Shown piece by piece: positions 34,384 to 45,041 of a stretch of 64,000 bases of DNA. This DNA is from Flammulina velutipes. Taxonomy: Eukaryota; Basidiomycota; Agaricomycetes; Agaricales; Physalacriaceae. The notes beneath the pieces were generated by a model that was not told the origin of the DNA, made no database searches, and saw only the letters and a program-made list of their open reading frames with translations. The stretch lies in the NCBI GenBank assembly GCA_011800155.1, contig CM022378.1:1969750-2033749 (forward strand), read 5' to 3'. Position numbers and translations under genes: made by a program. Each line of letters begins with the position of its first letter. Position 1 is the first letter of the stretch.

Positions 34384-35498
34384 CCGCCATTTTCCACACC
34401 GCGCACGTTGACAGATGTTGGCGACGCCCTCGGGAACACGTTTCCCATGTGTATTCTACCTGCTGGATGTTCCTTGGGATACGCGAGTGACATCCACGTC
34501 CTTTCCCCGTGGCGCACCCTCATATCGCCATTTTCCACACCGCGCACGATGACAGATGTTGGCGACGCCCTCGGGAACACGTTTCCCATGTGTGTTCTAC
34601 CTACTGGATGTTCCTTGGGACATGCGAGTGACATCCACATCCTGTCCCCGTGGCGCACCCTCATATCGCCATCTTCCACACCGCGCACGTTGACAGATGT
34701 TGGCGACGCCCTCGGAAACACGTTTCCCATGGGTGTTCTACCTACTGGATGTTCCTTGGGACACGCGAGTGACATCCACGTCCTGTCCCCGTGGCGCACC
34801 CTCATATCGCCATTTTCCACACCGCGCACGTTGACAGATGTTGGCGACGCCCTCGGAAACACGTTTCCCATGTGTGTTCTACCTACTGGATGTTCCTTGG
34901 GACACGCGAGTGACATCCACGTCCTGTCCCCGTGGCGCACCCTCATATCGCCATTTTCCACACCGCGCACGATGACAGATGTTGGCGACGCCCTCGGGAA
35001 CACGTTTCCCATGTGTGTTCTACCTACTGGATGTTCCTTGGGACATGCGAGTGACATCCACATCCTGTCCCCGTGGCGCACCCTCATATCGCCATCTTCC
35101 ACACCGCGCACGTTGACAGATGTTGGCGACGCCCTCGGAAACACGTTTCCCATGTGTATTCTACCTGCTGGATGTTCCTTGGGATACGCGAGTGACATCC
35201 ACATCCTTTCCCCGTGGCACACCCTCATATCGCCATTTTCCACGCCGCGCACGTTGACAACCGTTGTATTCTCTATAGTAACCTGCAATTCGAAGACGAG
35301 GAGTGCGAGCCTCAGCCAAGTGCGCCCGTCCGGCGTCGACTTTGCTCGATGCCTCCGTTGGAGTCGTGCCGCATTGCTACTCAAGTAAAAGTTCTTGTGA
35401 TGTAGGGCAGCTTTGTATTCGAAACGCTGGAAGTTGAATTCACGCAGTTGATCAAGATTTATCAAAGTGAGAATGGAATCACTCAATTGCCGCCGCAT
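34347..35498 (-). CDS. Possible repeat protein read through the minisatellite
   Basis: An ATG-started frame of 383 residues: about 80 unique residues (LSDSILTLINLDQLREFNFQ, LRLALLVFELQVTIEN) followed by six 47-residue repeats (NVRGVENGDMRVRHGDRTWM, LACPKEHPVGRTHMGNVFPR). An equally open frame exists on the plus strand (34408-35388), so openness alone is weak evidence. The unique N-terminus looks somewhat protein-like. It may be a gene that captured a minisatellite, or only an artefact of a stop-free repeat. Confidence 0.2.
   Translation of the reverse strand: MRRQLSDSILTLINLDQLREFNFQRFEYKAALHHKNFYLSSNAARLQRRHRAKSTPDGRTWLRLALLVFELQVTIENTTVVNVRGVENGDMRVCHGERMWMSLAYPKEHPAGRIHMGNVFPRASPTSVNVRGVEDGDMRVRHGDRMWMSLACPKEHPVGRTHMGNVFPRASPTSVIVRGVENGDMRVRHGDRTWMSLACPKEHPVGRTHMGNVFPRASPTSVNVRGVENGDMRVRHGDRTWMSLACPKEHPVGRTPMGNVFPRASPTSVNVRGVEDGDMRVRHGDRMWMSLACPKEHPVGRTHMGNVFPRASPTSVIVRGVENGDMRVRHGERTWMSLAYPKEHPAGRIHMGNVFPRASPTSVNVRGVENGGMRLFASLQGPS
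34384..35275. repeat. 141-bp minisatellite, about 6 units
   Basis: The word ACAGATGTTGGCGACG recurs at 34411, 34552, 34693, 34834, 34975 and 35116, exactly 141 bp apart; a seventh, partial unit starts near 35257. Units differ at only a few sites (for example TACGCGAG/CATGCGAG, GGGAACACG/GGAAACACG). Because 141 is 47 codons and the units lack stops in several frames, long open frames run through the array on both strands. Confidence 0.9.
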
Positions 35499-35929
35499 TT
35501 GTTCAACTGAGGTCCATAAATATATTTTTCCTACTTTATTCCGGACCGTCCCATAAAATTTTGTAATTCGAGGTTTCTGTGTTGTGGATCGAGGTTTTAT
35601 TTCACTTCCCGTCCCCTGGTTCTAGGTTAGATTGTGATCGTGGCAATCAGTTAGGAGCTTCGAGCTTTGAGGTGGCATTGGCTCATCTCACTATCTAACT
35701 TATGCACTATAAAGTGGTTTCCGCCACAAAGAGGGGTGGGCAGAGCCGGGCGGCACGGTCAGAGAAGGCATCACGAAGGGCGACCGACAGTGGTGAGGTG
35801 GCCGAAAAGAAGCGAGAGGGGTGGAAAGAAAAGATTTTGGCCATCGATGGACAAGCTGAATTCTCTGATCAGCGTCTCCGTGCAGTTCGATGCTCTAACT
35901 GGGGAAGAGAGCTGCTGGTCTCAACGGCC

Positions 35930-38127
35930 TACAATACGTCACGATTTCGCACTCACTACGATGACTGTCGGAGCAGCAGGCGACGCCGCAAAAATGCCAA
36001 CACGACAGCTCGAACCACCACGCTGAAGTCCCCGGCGTTCAAGAATTACTTTGCCCCGAAACTTTCTCACGCTGCGCCCAAAGAACCATCACGTCCTCTA
36101 CCTTGTCCAGGACTTACCTCTATGGAAGAACGACCGAGCCAACTTACGTGTTTTCTCAACATCATGCGCCAATCTCACCCCTAACTTGGACGCCAATGGT
36201 CGTCGAATGCCCTGTCATCAGCGTCGCTCCCTCTTGTACGACAAACGATTCTGCCATATCATTCGGAAACCAGTACCACTCGACGAACGCTAAGCACTTG
36301 AACAAGCAGTACAGATACCAACTTCTCGGTGAAAAATACGCTCAGGTGAAAGGATTAAAGGACCTTATCGAAGCGGTATGTATGACAATTATACTCGTGT
36401 ATGCCCTAATAGCTAAAAATTTCGTTAGGATACCAAGACGTCGATTATGGCTCGTTTTGCCAAAGGCGCATTCGAGGGGAAATATGACGATCACAAGGTC
36501 TTCCTCGGCTCGTTCATGCTATGGTACAGCAGGTTGATAAGACTGAGCGAGGTGCTGGAATGCAGAATTTTTGTATGCACCTGCGTGGGATGAATTCATT
36601 CATATCGCGGACATCCATAGTCCACGGGCACACAAATTCCTTTCTGAGCATTTCCCTGCGCGGACGCAGAGAGGTATGAGGTGAGTATGATATTCTATGT
36701 AGGAGAATCTTTACTGATAATTCTTTAGAATCCGGTAATCTAGGCAGCCCAAGATGCCACTCAAGATATGCGACGAGACATTTGAACGTGTCAAGCAAAA
36801 GCTGGCGGCAATAAGCTATTCGGGTCCAGTGTCGATAGCCTGCGACGACACAAAGCTACTCAGTGGACTTCGCATTCAATGGGACCAGTCCAAGAACACC
36901 TATGTTCTAATTGGTGGTGTTGATGGTCCGATGGAGGTGCCCGACCCGGAGCAAGTTCATGCTCTCATGAATGATGACACTATCGAGAAGGGAACAAAGG
37001 TGCGACTCAATACGAGGGCTTCAGCTCCATACTGACTTGTACGGTTTCTAGATTCGCTTGTGGACGTTACAGGTGCCGATGCCAAAGATGGTTCCAATCG
37101 TTGTTGCAGCGCTTCCGATTGGGAACAGTCTAAAGACTGCGCAACTCACACCGCTACTCCAGACAATTATCTTCAGGCTCTTGGATCGAGGTATAAAGGC
37201 TGTATCATATGCATGCGATGAAGCGAAGACCGAGCGGGGAGTCCAACGTTCGTTCACAGCAGCAGCAGATTATGTCGAGCACATCAAAATAGCTTCGCCT
37301 GCCAAAGAGACACAAGATATGGACATCCCCCTCTATTTCTTCAAAGGGCACCCGATCGTTATGATTCAGGACTCAAAACACGCACTGAAGACGTTTCGGA
37401 ACAATCTTTTCTCTGGTGCTCGACTTTTGGCGCTCGGCAACTATGTGGCCCATTTTCAGCAGATCTACAATGCTGCATTCGAGGATCGCACTCCCCTATA
37501 CCATCGCGATGTCCAGAAACTCGACCGGCAGGATGATAATGCAGCATCTAGTTTTCTGCTGCGTTCCTCCAATTCATGACTGATCGCCATCCCGAGGACC
37601 TTGGGGTCATCGTGTATCTGTTCGTGTTTGGCGAGCTCTGTGATGCGTACCAGAATCAAAACATGACACATGATGAACGCGTCAAGATTGCACTGCGTAC
37701 CCGTTTCTTTGCCAATCTTTGGACGCGGTTTCTGGAGCAATCACCTGGATACTCAAAAGACAAAAACTTCCTTTCCCATGACACTACCGACATCCTTTCC
37801 ACGCTTATTGATGGTCTCATCTCTCTCATAGTCATTCACCGCGACTACATTGACGACATGTATCGTCTACTCCTATGGCTACATTCAAGCGAAGCATGCG
37901 AGCATATCTTTGGGATGGCACGCCAGCTTGTCAAGGATTTCACCCTCCTAGATTTTGTTTATATTATTCCGAAGCTTGACGTTAAAGCTCGGGAGGCACT
38001 CCTCCGCGCTGCAGCATACTCAGATGCAAATGACAAGGCGACCGCTTCGGGATGCACTCACACGTATCTTGATTCCCACGATGTCGACATTTTTACTCTA
38101 TCTTTTGGTCGGTATTCTCGGGAATAA
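35930..38127 (+). pseudogene. Decayed DDE-type transposase-like gene
   Basis: This is the body of a cut-and-paste transposase-like gene. A basic Cys/His remnant (SRFRTHYDDCRSSRRRRKN) is followed by RYQLLGEKYAQVKGLKDLIE, DEFIHIADIHSPRAHKFLSE, PVSIACDDTKLLSGLRIQWD, MIQDSKHALKTFRNN (a D-x-x-H-x-x-K-x-x-R motif) and SSEACEHIFGMARQ. Those last three hold plausible acidic catalytic residues, as in P-element/THAP9-like DDE proteins. Introns at about 36376-36427, 36674-36728 and 37000-37051 still have clean splice sites. The gene is broken: frame changes near 36508, 36570 and 37550 and an in-frame TAA at 36736. No terminal inverted repeats were identified. The family name is an inference from motif spacing. 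Confidence 0.7.
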
Positions 38128-38584
38128 TCCAGGACGGATGAGACGGACATTTTACTTACTTTCTCGAGACTCGGATTTACTATTGCTCAAGAAATTCTAC
38201 TTTTCCCGTCACATTTTTACTTGGTAGAGACCTCTTTTACTTTCTCAAAGTAAGATTCTACTTCGGAGAGGTCCAGCCTACTAGGACTTGACGGGATATG
38301 GAGCCGATCACGGACAAGCATGTGATTCACACAAAGGTTCGGGAAGTTGTACCAATGGCGCGCTCTACGGGCGGCGGCCTGCCATAAAAACTGAGCATGT
38401 TCATTCCATTCAACCTGATACAACGTAGAAAATAAATAAAGAACACTTTCTATCTATCTACGGTCTGTAGTATGGGACATATTACAGATACCCCGGTCCT
38501 TCTCAAAATCCACTTTCTGGGAGTAGCATTAATGTAACTACACAAATAACAGCTTGTGAGAATGCAAGGTGGCTCAAATCTCGA
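38128..38584. other. Spacer between transposase relic and satellite
   Basis: AT-rich sequence with repeated TTTTACTT words (38150-38240). Nothing coding is supported. Confidence 0.35.
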
Positions 38585-40180
38585 ATGAAAAACTGCCAGC
38601 ATGGGACACCGAGTCGATTACTCATTAGACCCTCGTTCCAGAAAATTGGCAAGAATCCGTCGCTGGATTGTTTTGTGCCATTTTCCGTTAGCGAGCCGTT
38701 CACGAGAAATGGCAAGAATCCGACGCTGGATTGGTTTGTGCCATTTTCCGTTAGCGAGCCGTTCACGAGAAATGGCAACAATCCGTCGCTGGATTCTTTT
38801 GTGCCATTTTCCGTTAGTGAGCCGTTCACGAGAAATGGCAACAATCCGACGCCGCAGTCTTTCATGCCATTTCAGGTTTGTCCCGAGTGAATGAAAAACG
38901 CGCAGCATCGGACACCGAGTCGATTACTCATTAGACCCTCGTTCCAGAAAATTGGCAAGAATCCGTCGCTGGATTGTTTTGTGCCATTTTCCGCTAGCGT
39001 CTCGTTCATGAGAAATGGCAACAATCCGTCGCTGGATTGTTTTGTGCCATTTTCCGTTAGCGAGCCGTTCACGAGAAATGGCAAGAATCCGACGCTGGAT
39101 TGGTTTGTGCCATTTTCCGTTAGCGTGCCGTTCACGAGAAATGGCAACAATCCGTCGCTGGATTCTTTTGTGCCATTTTCCGTTAGTGAGCCGTTCACGA
39201 GAAATGGCAACAATCCGACGCCGCAGTCTTTCATGCCATTTCAGGTTTGTCCCGAGTGAATGAAAAACGGGCAGCATCGGACACCGAGTCGATTACTCAT
39301 TAGACCCTCGTTCCAGAAAATTGGCAAGAATCCGTCGCTGGATTGTTTTGTGCCATTTTCCGTTAGCGAGCCGTTCACGAGAAATGGCAACAATCCGACG
39401 CTGGATTGTTTTGTGCCATTTTCCGTTAGCGTGCCGTTCACGAGAAATGGCAACAATCCGACGCTGGATTGTTTTGTGCCATTTTCCGTTAGCGTGCCGT
39501 TCACGAGAAATGGCAAGAATCCGACGCTGGATTGTTTTGTGCCATTTTCCGCTAGCGTCTCGTTCACGAGAAATGGCAACAATCCGACGCTGGATTGTTT
39601 TGTGCCATTTTCCGTTAGTGAGCCGTTCACGAGAAATGGCAACAATCCGACGCTGGATTGTTTTGTGCCATTTTCCGCTAGCGTCTCGTTCACGAGAAAT
39701 GGCAACAATCCGACGCCGCAGTCTTTCATGCCATTTCAGGTTTGTCCCGAGTGAATGAAAAACGGGCAGCATCGGACACCGAGTAGATTATTCATTAGAC
39801 CCTCGTTCCAGAAAATTGGCAAGAATCCGTCGCTGGATTGTTTTGTGCCATTTCCCGTTAGCGAGCCGTTCACGAGAAAAGGCAACAATCCGACGCTGGA
39901 TTGTTTTGTGTCATTTTCCGTTAGCGACTCGTTCACGAAGTCTTTCATGCCATTTTAGGTTTGTCCCGAGTGAATGATAAACGGTCAGCATCGGACACCG
40001 AGTCAATTCCTCATTTGACCCTCGTTCCAGAAAATTGGCAAGAATCCGTCGCTGGATTGTTTTGTGCCATTTTCCGTTAGTGAGCCGTTCACGAGAAATG
40101 GCAACAATCCGACGCCGCAGTCTTACATGCCATTTCAGGTTTGTACCGAGTGAATGAAAAATGGTAAGCATCAGAAACTG
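38585..40180. repeat. 63-bp satellite in higher-order blocks
   Basis: The base unit (63 bp, containing CCGTTCACGAGAAATGGCAA and TTTTGTGCCATTTTCCGTTA) is repeated in tandem. A different header (GTTTGTCCCGAGTGAATGAA ... CATTAGACCCTCGTTCCAG) interrupts it at 38585, 38891, 39260, 39755, 39974 and 40154. Block lengths are 306, 369, 495, 219 and 180 bp; all except 219 equal 54+63n (n = 4, 5, 7, 2), and the 219-bp block has an internal deletion. Each unit holds an inverted repeat GCCATTT ... AAATGGC. With 63 divisible by three and no stops, open frames appear in both strands (for example 39241-39729 minus, 39260-39754 plus); I treat these as by-products. Confidence 0.92.
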
Positions 40181-40768
40181 AGTGAATTCATTACTTGTTC
40201 ACGAGAAATGGTAATGGCAGCTCTTGCGTCGTCGTGGGTGAACGTAGGTGTGCAATGAAGATCCTGATTAAGCGGCGAGTTCAGCGGTGTAAGTACCCGG
40301 TAAATGAATAAAATGTCATGGATGTCTGGTGACAGCGTTTTTGAATTATTTTATCCCAACTGGCCAGATTGAAGGGCGCTTGTAAGCGGTTCGCAGGATT
40401 CTCGTGTTTTTGCTTTATGGTCTGAACGGTCCGATTTATTGAAGTACTCGTTTCAAGGGTATGTTTCCACAAGGGTCTTTTTGTTGCGAGTTCCACCATA
40501 CCAAGAAAACTTCAGTGCAAGTATTTACGTTCAAAAGGTTGTCGCAAGTTTAGCAATCAAGAGTGGGTGTTGCGGACGAGTCTTGAACCTGCGGCGAAAG
40601 GTTCTTATCAACAGTGACGTATGAGTTGGAGTTAGTTCGGTGGCAGAGTCGTGCCTTACGGCACGAGTGAGCACCTGCGCGAAGTAGATGCTGGTCCTCG
40701 TGTACCTACCATCGTCATTATCATCAACGTCAGCGCTGCATGGATTGACGACAGCAAGATAGGTGGGC
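40181..40768. other. Upstream region of F-box gene
   Basis: About 590 bp from the end of the satellite to the next start codon. It holds decayed satellite words at 40195 and the promoter and 5' UTR of the F-box gene. No reading frame is supported. Confidence 0.4.
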
Positions 40769-42434
40769 ATGTCGGGCAGTGATAGTAGTAGGCAAGTGTT
40801 GTGTCTAAGAGGCTTGTATGTTGCTGATTTGTGATGGCAGGCAATCCTTGAAATGTGCGCTATGTGCGTTGAGCGAAGTAGGAGAGCAGGGCATGCACGA
40901 TGCAGAGGTTGAGAGATATCTTTTTACCAACGAGCCTCCAGACAGGGGAGACCTTCCCCCGATAGCGGCGAGTCTCGAGAGAGATGAAGTCTTTGGCGCG
41001 CAACTGGACGGCTGGATTTTGGAGGTAGAGGTGGTTTTGAGGAAGGTAAAACGCAGGAGAGCAGTAGTGGAGTCGTCCATACTGCGTCACAAAGGTGCCC
41101 TTCACCCCATTCGCACCGTTCCGGATGATATTCTGTCTAGCATCTTTGAGTGGTGCACCCTGTTAGCGACGTACAAGCGGGAAACACCTTCCATGGTTCC
41201 AGTGGACGCACCCTGGACGCTCTCCTGTGTTTCGCGTCGCTGGCGGGCCTTAGCATTGTCATCGCCGAGTCTGTGGTCGACTTTCAACCTTCGTGCGCTA
41301 CCCTTCGAGTTGCGAGGCCTACGCGAGGCAAATCTAACGTCTTCGTTGGATTTGATGGTGCGTCGGTCCGCGGGGTGTGACCTGAACATTCGGGTTTTAG
41401 GTGCCGCTTGGGATGATGTACTGGAGGACGCTGTCATCGACGACGAATTGCTGGAATCCTGTATGGCAATTTTGCTGTCAACCGCGAGTCGCTGGAGGAC
41501 GGCGGAGCTGAAAGATGTGGACCGAGGTCTGATAGCGATGCTTTCGGGGACTGTCTTTGAACGGTTGAGAAGCCTGATATTAACGTTCAAGGACGTTCCT
41601 GATACAGCTTTTCCTCCTGTTCGCTGGCACACTCCAAGTCTCACACGTCTTACGTTGACCGAGCGGGTTAGCGGGGTGGTGGAATTGTCCTGGGAAACGT
41701 TGACGTACTACCATTGCCAGGCAGCCTCGTTTTCGCATCTCCCATCATGTTTTGGCCTGGAGGAGCTCGAATTGACGCAGATCGATGCAACGTCCGTCGC
41801 ATCAGTCAATCTTCAAACACCCATCACCCTTCCCAGGCTGCACACTCTCGGTATGCAGGATGCCCTTTTCCCGCTATCTAACCTTCTCGATCTTCCGTCG
41901 TTGAAAACCCTTTGGATGGACTTTGACCAGCCCCGGCCGTATGTCTACCCCACGTTGGGAGGAGCTGTTCGTCGTATTGAAAACCTTAGGCTAGGCAGCC
42001 GCGAGGCCTGTTTAGGCAGCGACGAAGCGTTGCTCACATTCCTCAGAGAGTGTGTTTCCGTGAAGGCGCTGTATCTTAATGGACTGATTGCCGGCAAAGA
42101 GGTCTTGGTAGCTCTTCAGGCTTCAGGGGATCCTCAGGTTCCCGTCTTGCTACCACAACTGACAACATTGGGGTTCGAACGAGAACTGGCCGTGTGGTAC
42201 CGAGAAAGCGTCATGGATTTAGTTCTGTCCCGAAGTGGAGGTGGAAGTCGGTCGGTGCGTCGGCTCGAGGACGTGAGGCTGATGAAGTACCCTCTAATGT
42301 GGGAAGGTCTCGAGCGGGCGTTGGAATGGGTAACAGAGTCCGAGGGGACAGACCGGATGGAAAAATGGACAACAATAAAACGAAACGTTCGTGTCAGCGC
42401 AGTTTATGTAGAAAAGCTTTTTCTCGATATATGA
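40769..42434 (+). CDS. F-box protein, subfamily B (CxxC N-terminus)
   Basis: A 538-residue protein from exon 1 (40769-40791) and exon 2 (40841-42434). The 49-bp intron starts with GCAAGT, not GT, and ends in GGCAG; joining gives SDSSRQSLKCALCALSEV. The two paralogs at 48587 and 51172 have the same non-canonical donor at the same place and phase, which supports the model over a start at 40818 inside the intron. Order: CxxC motif, helical linker (YLFTNEPPDRGDLPPIAASL), F-box near residue 105 (HPIRTVPDDILSSIFEWCTL), WTLSCVSRRWRALAL, then a long leucine-rich C-terminus. It is a likely SCF adaptor with unknown substrate. It differs from subfamily A in the N-terminus and in being on the plus strand. 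Confidence 0.87.
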
Positions 42435-42784
42435 GTAGTACCGTGGTTGGGGCGCCGTTGCTATTGTAATTGTATTCAAAATCTTTGTTTCGTTGGTTCA
42501 ACCAATGTATTCACCGCAGCAGAAATGATTATTGTCATTCGGTCGTCATTACCTGTGCAGGTTTTCTGTAAATACCATGGAACTCGATGGGGACGTTTGC
42601 AGTAGCCGAAGCCGGCGCTGCCCTTGATGTCGGAAGAGTGCATAATATGTTCGAAGGGATGGAGGTACTGGCTGCAAACCTTGGGCAGGTGAGAACAGAG
42701 CGGTTGTCCGGTCCGTACACGGTGATAAGATCAAAGTGAGCCACTTGTCGTAGCTTAATGAAAATAACGCTCGTTAACGAGGAT
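42435..42784. other. 3' flank with partial element copy
   Basis: Positions 42650-42760 repeat, in diverged form, the segment 43240-43350 (GGAGGTACTGGC, GGTTGTCCGGTCCG, GGTGATAAGA, CACTTGTC). It is therefore a third, fragmentary copy of the element described at 42785-44060. No gene is seen. Confidence 0.5.
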
Positions 42785-42873
42785 AATAGAATCTGTTGCC
42801 TCGGGCGCGCCTAGTTACTCCAAAAGAGCGGAGATTAAAGAAATCAAAAAAATGTTGTGATGAGATTAACATA

Positions 42874-42942
42874 CACTCAGCCAGACTCGAACGTGAGACC
42901 GAAAGATCCCGACAGACGACGCTACCATTGAACTAGCTGGGC
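42874..42942 (-). mobile_element. tRNA-like SINE head
   Basis: On the minus strand GCCCAGCTAGTTCAATGGTA contains an A box (TAGTTCAATGG) and, 40 bp on, a B box (CGTTCGAGTCT). The acceptor arms and anticodon arm do not fold as a tRNA. A T7 run, a pol III terminator-like signal, follows on the minus strand near 42845. The same head occurs at 46964-47032 and, diverged, at 44571-44640. Confidence 0.6.
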
Positions 42943-43990
42943 ATAATTTCCATGCTACTGTTTGAGATATATCAGGTTCTCCATTGGCAGTGCTAAGGTT
43001 AGTACCGCTGAATCTATCATCTCTTGGGGGAGCCTCGAGGGGGGAATGTTATTGAAAACTTACTCTATCTGTGGACCTGCGATGTCGTCCCAATTGCCTG
43101 AGCGCTTTCGAGTAAGCCTCCTTGGCGATCCTCTTCTTCTCGTCCGGGGCCGGGGTCTCGGGATTTGTGTCTGGCAAGGCTAAAGTTTCCATACCGTTCC
43201 GTATTTATTTTGAGGGAAGAGTGCACGATGCGTTGGAAGTGGTGGAGGTACTGGCAGCGAAGTTTAGGCGCGTGAGCAGGTTGTCCGGTCCGCACTCCGG
43301 TGATAAGACTGGACGCCTTTGACCGAAGTGTGACACTTGTCTCCTAGCTTCTTCTGGCGCAAAGACATTCAGGTGTACGGACGCTGTGTTAGGGAATTGA
43401 GCAGGTAGCCGGCCAGAATAGTGAGGACAGGTCAGAGTGATATCCTGGGGGGAAAAGTCAATTTATGGGCAAGGAGCAGGAAGGACGTGTAGGCAAGTGG
43501 GTTTTTGCTATGCCAAAATTGATAGTGTGGCGTGTTGACAAAGTGGGTGTCGAGGTGGAGCGTGTTAGTGTCGAAGAGATCATGAAGGTGGCAGCACGGT
43601 GATAGAAATGTTAACTACGATATACGTAGTTCTGGCGAGTCGTGTAGTATCGTTATGGATCGTTTTGCAAACGGAATTCACGATCCTCGGTGCCATTGTG
43701 GATTCAGGTCCGTCGCGTACCGAAATCGTACAGATTGATCGTGATCGAAGGAGTTCGCTGTGGCTGTGTGCATGCAGGTGGTCAGCGCTGATTCGGTGCC
43801 TGTTCCATTGCGTATGCAGTCGAAGCAATATCGTGCAGTTTCATTGCGGTGAATGTTATTATTTGTGTTGCAGTAGTCTTTGGGTGAAATGCGTTGTGTT
43901 TGTTGTCGGTAGAATATTAGAGCAAGGTGAGGATTAGCGCCACTTGCACAGCATTACACGTTTGAACCAATCATGTAGCCGTCGCAAAGA

Positions 43991-44038
43991 GGTCAATTCG
44001 GCAATGCCGAATAACCTGGCTTTAGCCAGGTGTTGACC
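43991..44038. other. Three-way-junction inverted repeat
   Basis: An outer pair GGTCAA (43991-43996) / TTGACC (44033-44038) encloses two perfect hairpins: ATTCGGCA-A-TGCCGAAT (43996-44012) and ACCTGGCT-TT-AGCCAGGT (44014-44031). The geometry is a stem with two arms, as seen in terminal or origin structures of some mobile and single-stranded replicons. Copy 2 (48165-48212) keeps the outline but has lost perfect pairing. Confidence 0.7.
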
Positions 44039-44570
44039 GCGTCGCGCGGCGAAAGGCATGGAAACTAAGGGTCGGAAAGAGTGCTTGTAACTGGTACGTA
44101 GATTTCCAATTTATTTAGGTCTTTTGGGAATGGACAACGATGTGCAAGCATTGATTCTCGAGAAACGTATTGAGGATCAGGTCCCGTCACGTGCCGGAAC
44201 ATTGAATAAGTTACTTCGAAAATCTTCATTTCAATGCGTCTAGAGCCTGGAATAATATATAATATAACAACGTGCATCCATCTGGACTTCACCGCAAGAC
44301 CTTGGCTGGTTGGGATAGTCATGTTTAACATTGAACCATCGGGGCTTGGGTTGTGTGAATGGGATCGTGTTTTATTTCGCCGTACCTACATTGAAACTCA
44401 GTTAGCATATACTGTCTGGCGCGCAGACTTGCTATTTGTATTGAGTACTTTTTACCATCATACATATTCGTTAGTGCGTTGTCGTCAAGAAAGGAGGTTC
44501 GTACATGGCATCTCCAATGGCCGTTAACCAACACACAACGTTGATTAACAACGTCTCCAAACGTTATATG

Positions 44571-44640
44571 CACTGAACAGAACTTGAACGCGAGACCTCG
44601 GCAGGTCGGGGCGGTCCGGTTTGCCATTGAATTATTAGGG
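44571..44640 (-). mobile_element. tRNA-like SINE head, diverged
   Basis: The minus strand reads a TTCAATGG-type A box and GCGTTCAAGTTC as B box, 45 bp apart, similar to 42874-42942. The following 150 bp resemble 44330-44460 (word pairs GGGATTGGGTCATG / GGGCTTGGGTTGTG and GACTTG), so two SINE-like copies sit in tandem here. Confidence 0.5.
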
Positions 44641-44770
44641 ATTGGGTCATGCAAATGGTATAGTGTTACATCAAGTTCTATTCCTCGATGTTTGCATTGA
44701 TAATCAGTATTCATCGACCGTCTCGCTCCCAGACTTGGTAATAAATGCTCAAGACAGGTAGCAGGTGCCA

Positions 44771-44840
44771 CAACCAGCCAGGTTTGAACACCAGACTATT
44801 GGGAGTTGACGTGCAAGCTAACTGTTGAGCTAATTAGTTG
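44771..44840 (-). mobile_element. tRNA-like sequence
   Basis: The minus strand carries TTAGCTCAACAGTTAGC (A box/D-arm-like) and GTGTTCAAACC (B box). The ends can pair as an acceptor stem in six of seven positions (CAACTAA with CTGGTTG). The middle does not fold as an anticodon arm, so I read it as a tRNA-derived SINE head or a decayed tRNA. Confidence 0.45.
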
Positions 44841-45041
44841 TCCCGGGTGATAACTCATATAACAGGACGAGCGTAGACTTCAAGTCGGGTGCGATGTAGA
44901 CTCGAAATTCACCGCGTTGCGATTGTAAAGTACGGTATTAATCTCTCAGTGCTATGTGTTTCTAAAGCACCACGTAACATATACAACCTCTTCTTTTTCC
45001 TACACTGATTTCCGCTGTCTGTATATCCACAAGTCGCGTAT

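Larger units (their letters stand above)
42785..44060. repeat. ~1.2-kb dispersed element, copy 1
   Basis: Near-identical to 46850-48235. From 42874 to about 43600 the two differ by almost nothing (offset 4090 bp); they then diverge gradually. A tRNA-like head lies near one end (42874-42942) and a multi-hairpin structure at the other (43991-44038). Small open frames inside (42962-43183, 43122-43322, 43580-43828) are conserved only because the DNA is; no domain is seen. It is probably a non-autonomous mobile element or a recent segmental duplication. Confidence 0.8.

Noticed and set aside
34408..35388. 326-residue plus-strand protein over the 141-bp minisatellite
   Set aside because: It is open only because the repeat lacks stops; it has almost no unique sequence, unlike the minus frame, which is itself weak.
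38503..39958. Long overlapping open frames on both strands through the 63-bp satellite, resembling repeat proteins
   Set aside because: The unit length is a multiple of three and stop-free, so frames open automatically; both strands and several frames are equally open and no unique protein part is attached.
38585..40180. CRISPR-like array
   Set aside because: Units are contiguous 63-bp repeats without unique spacers, in a eukaryotic genome, with no cas genes.
42874..42942. Functional tRNA gene
   Set aside because: A and B boxes are present, but the acceptor, anticodon and T stems do not pair properly; better explained as a SINE head.
44325..44771. 148-residue minus frame with internal similarity
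   Set aside because: It spans two tandem SINE-like copies; the similarity is due to the repeated DNA.
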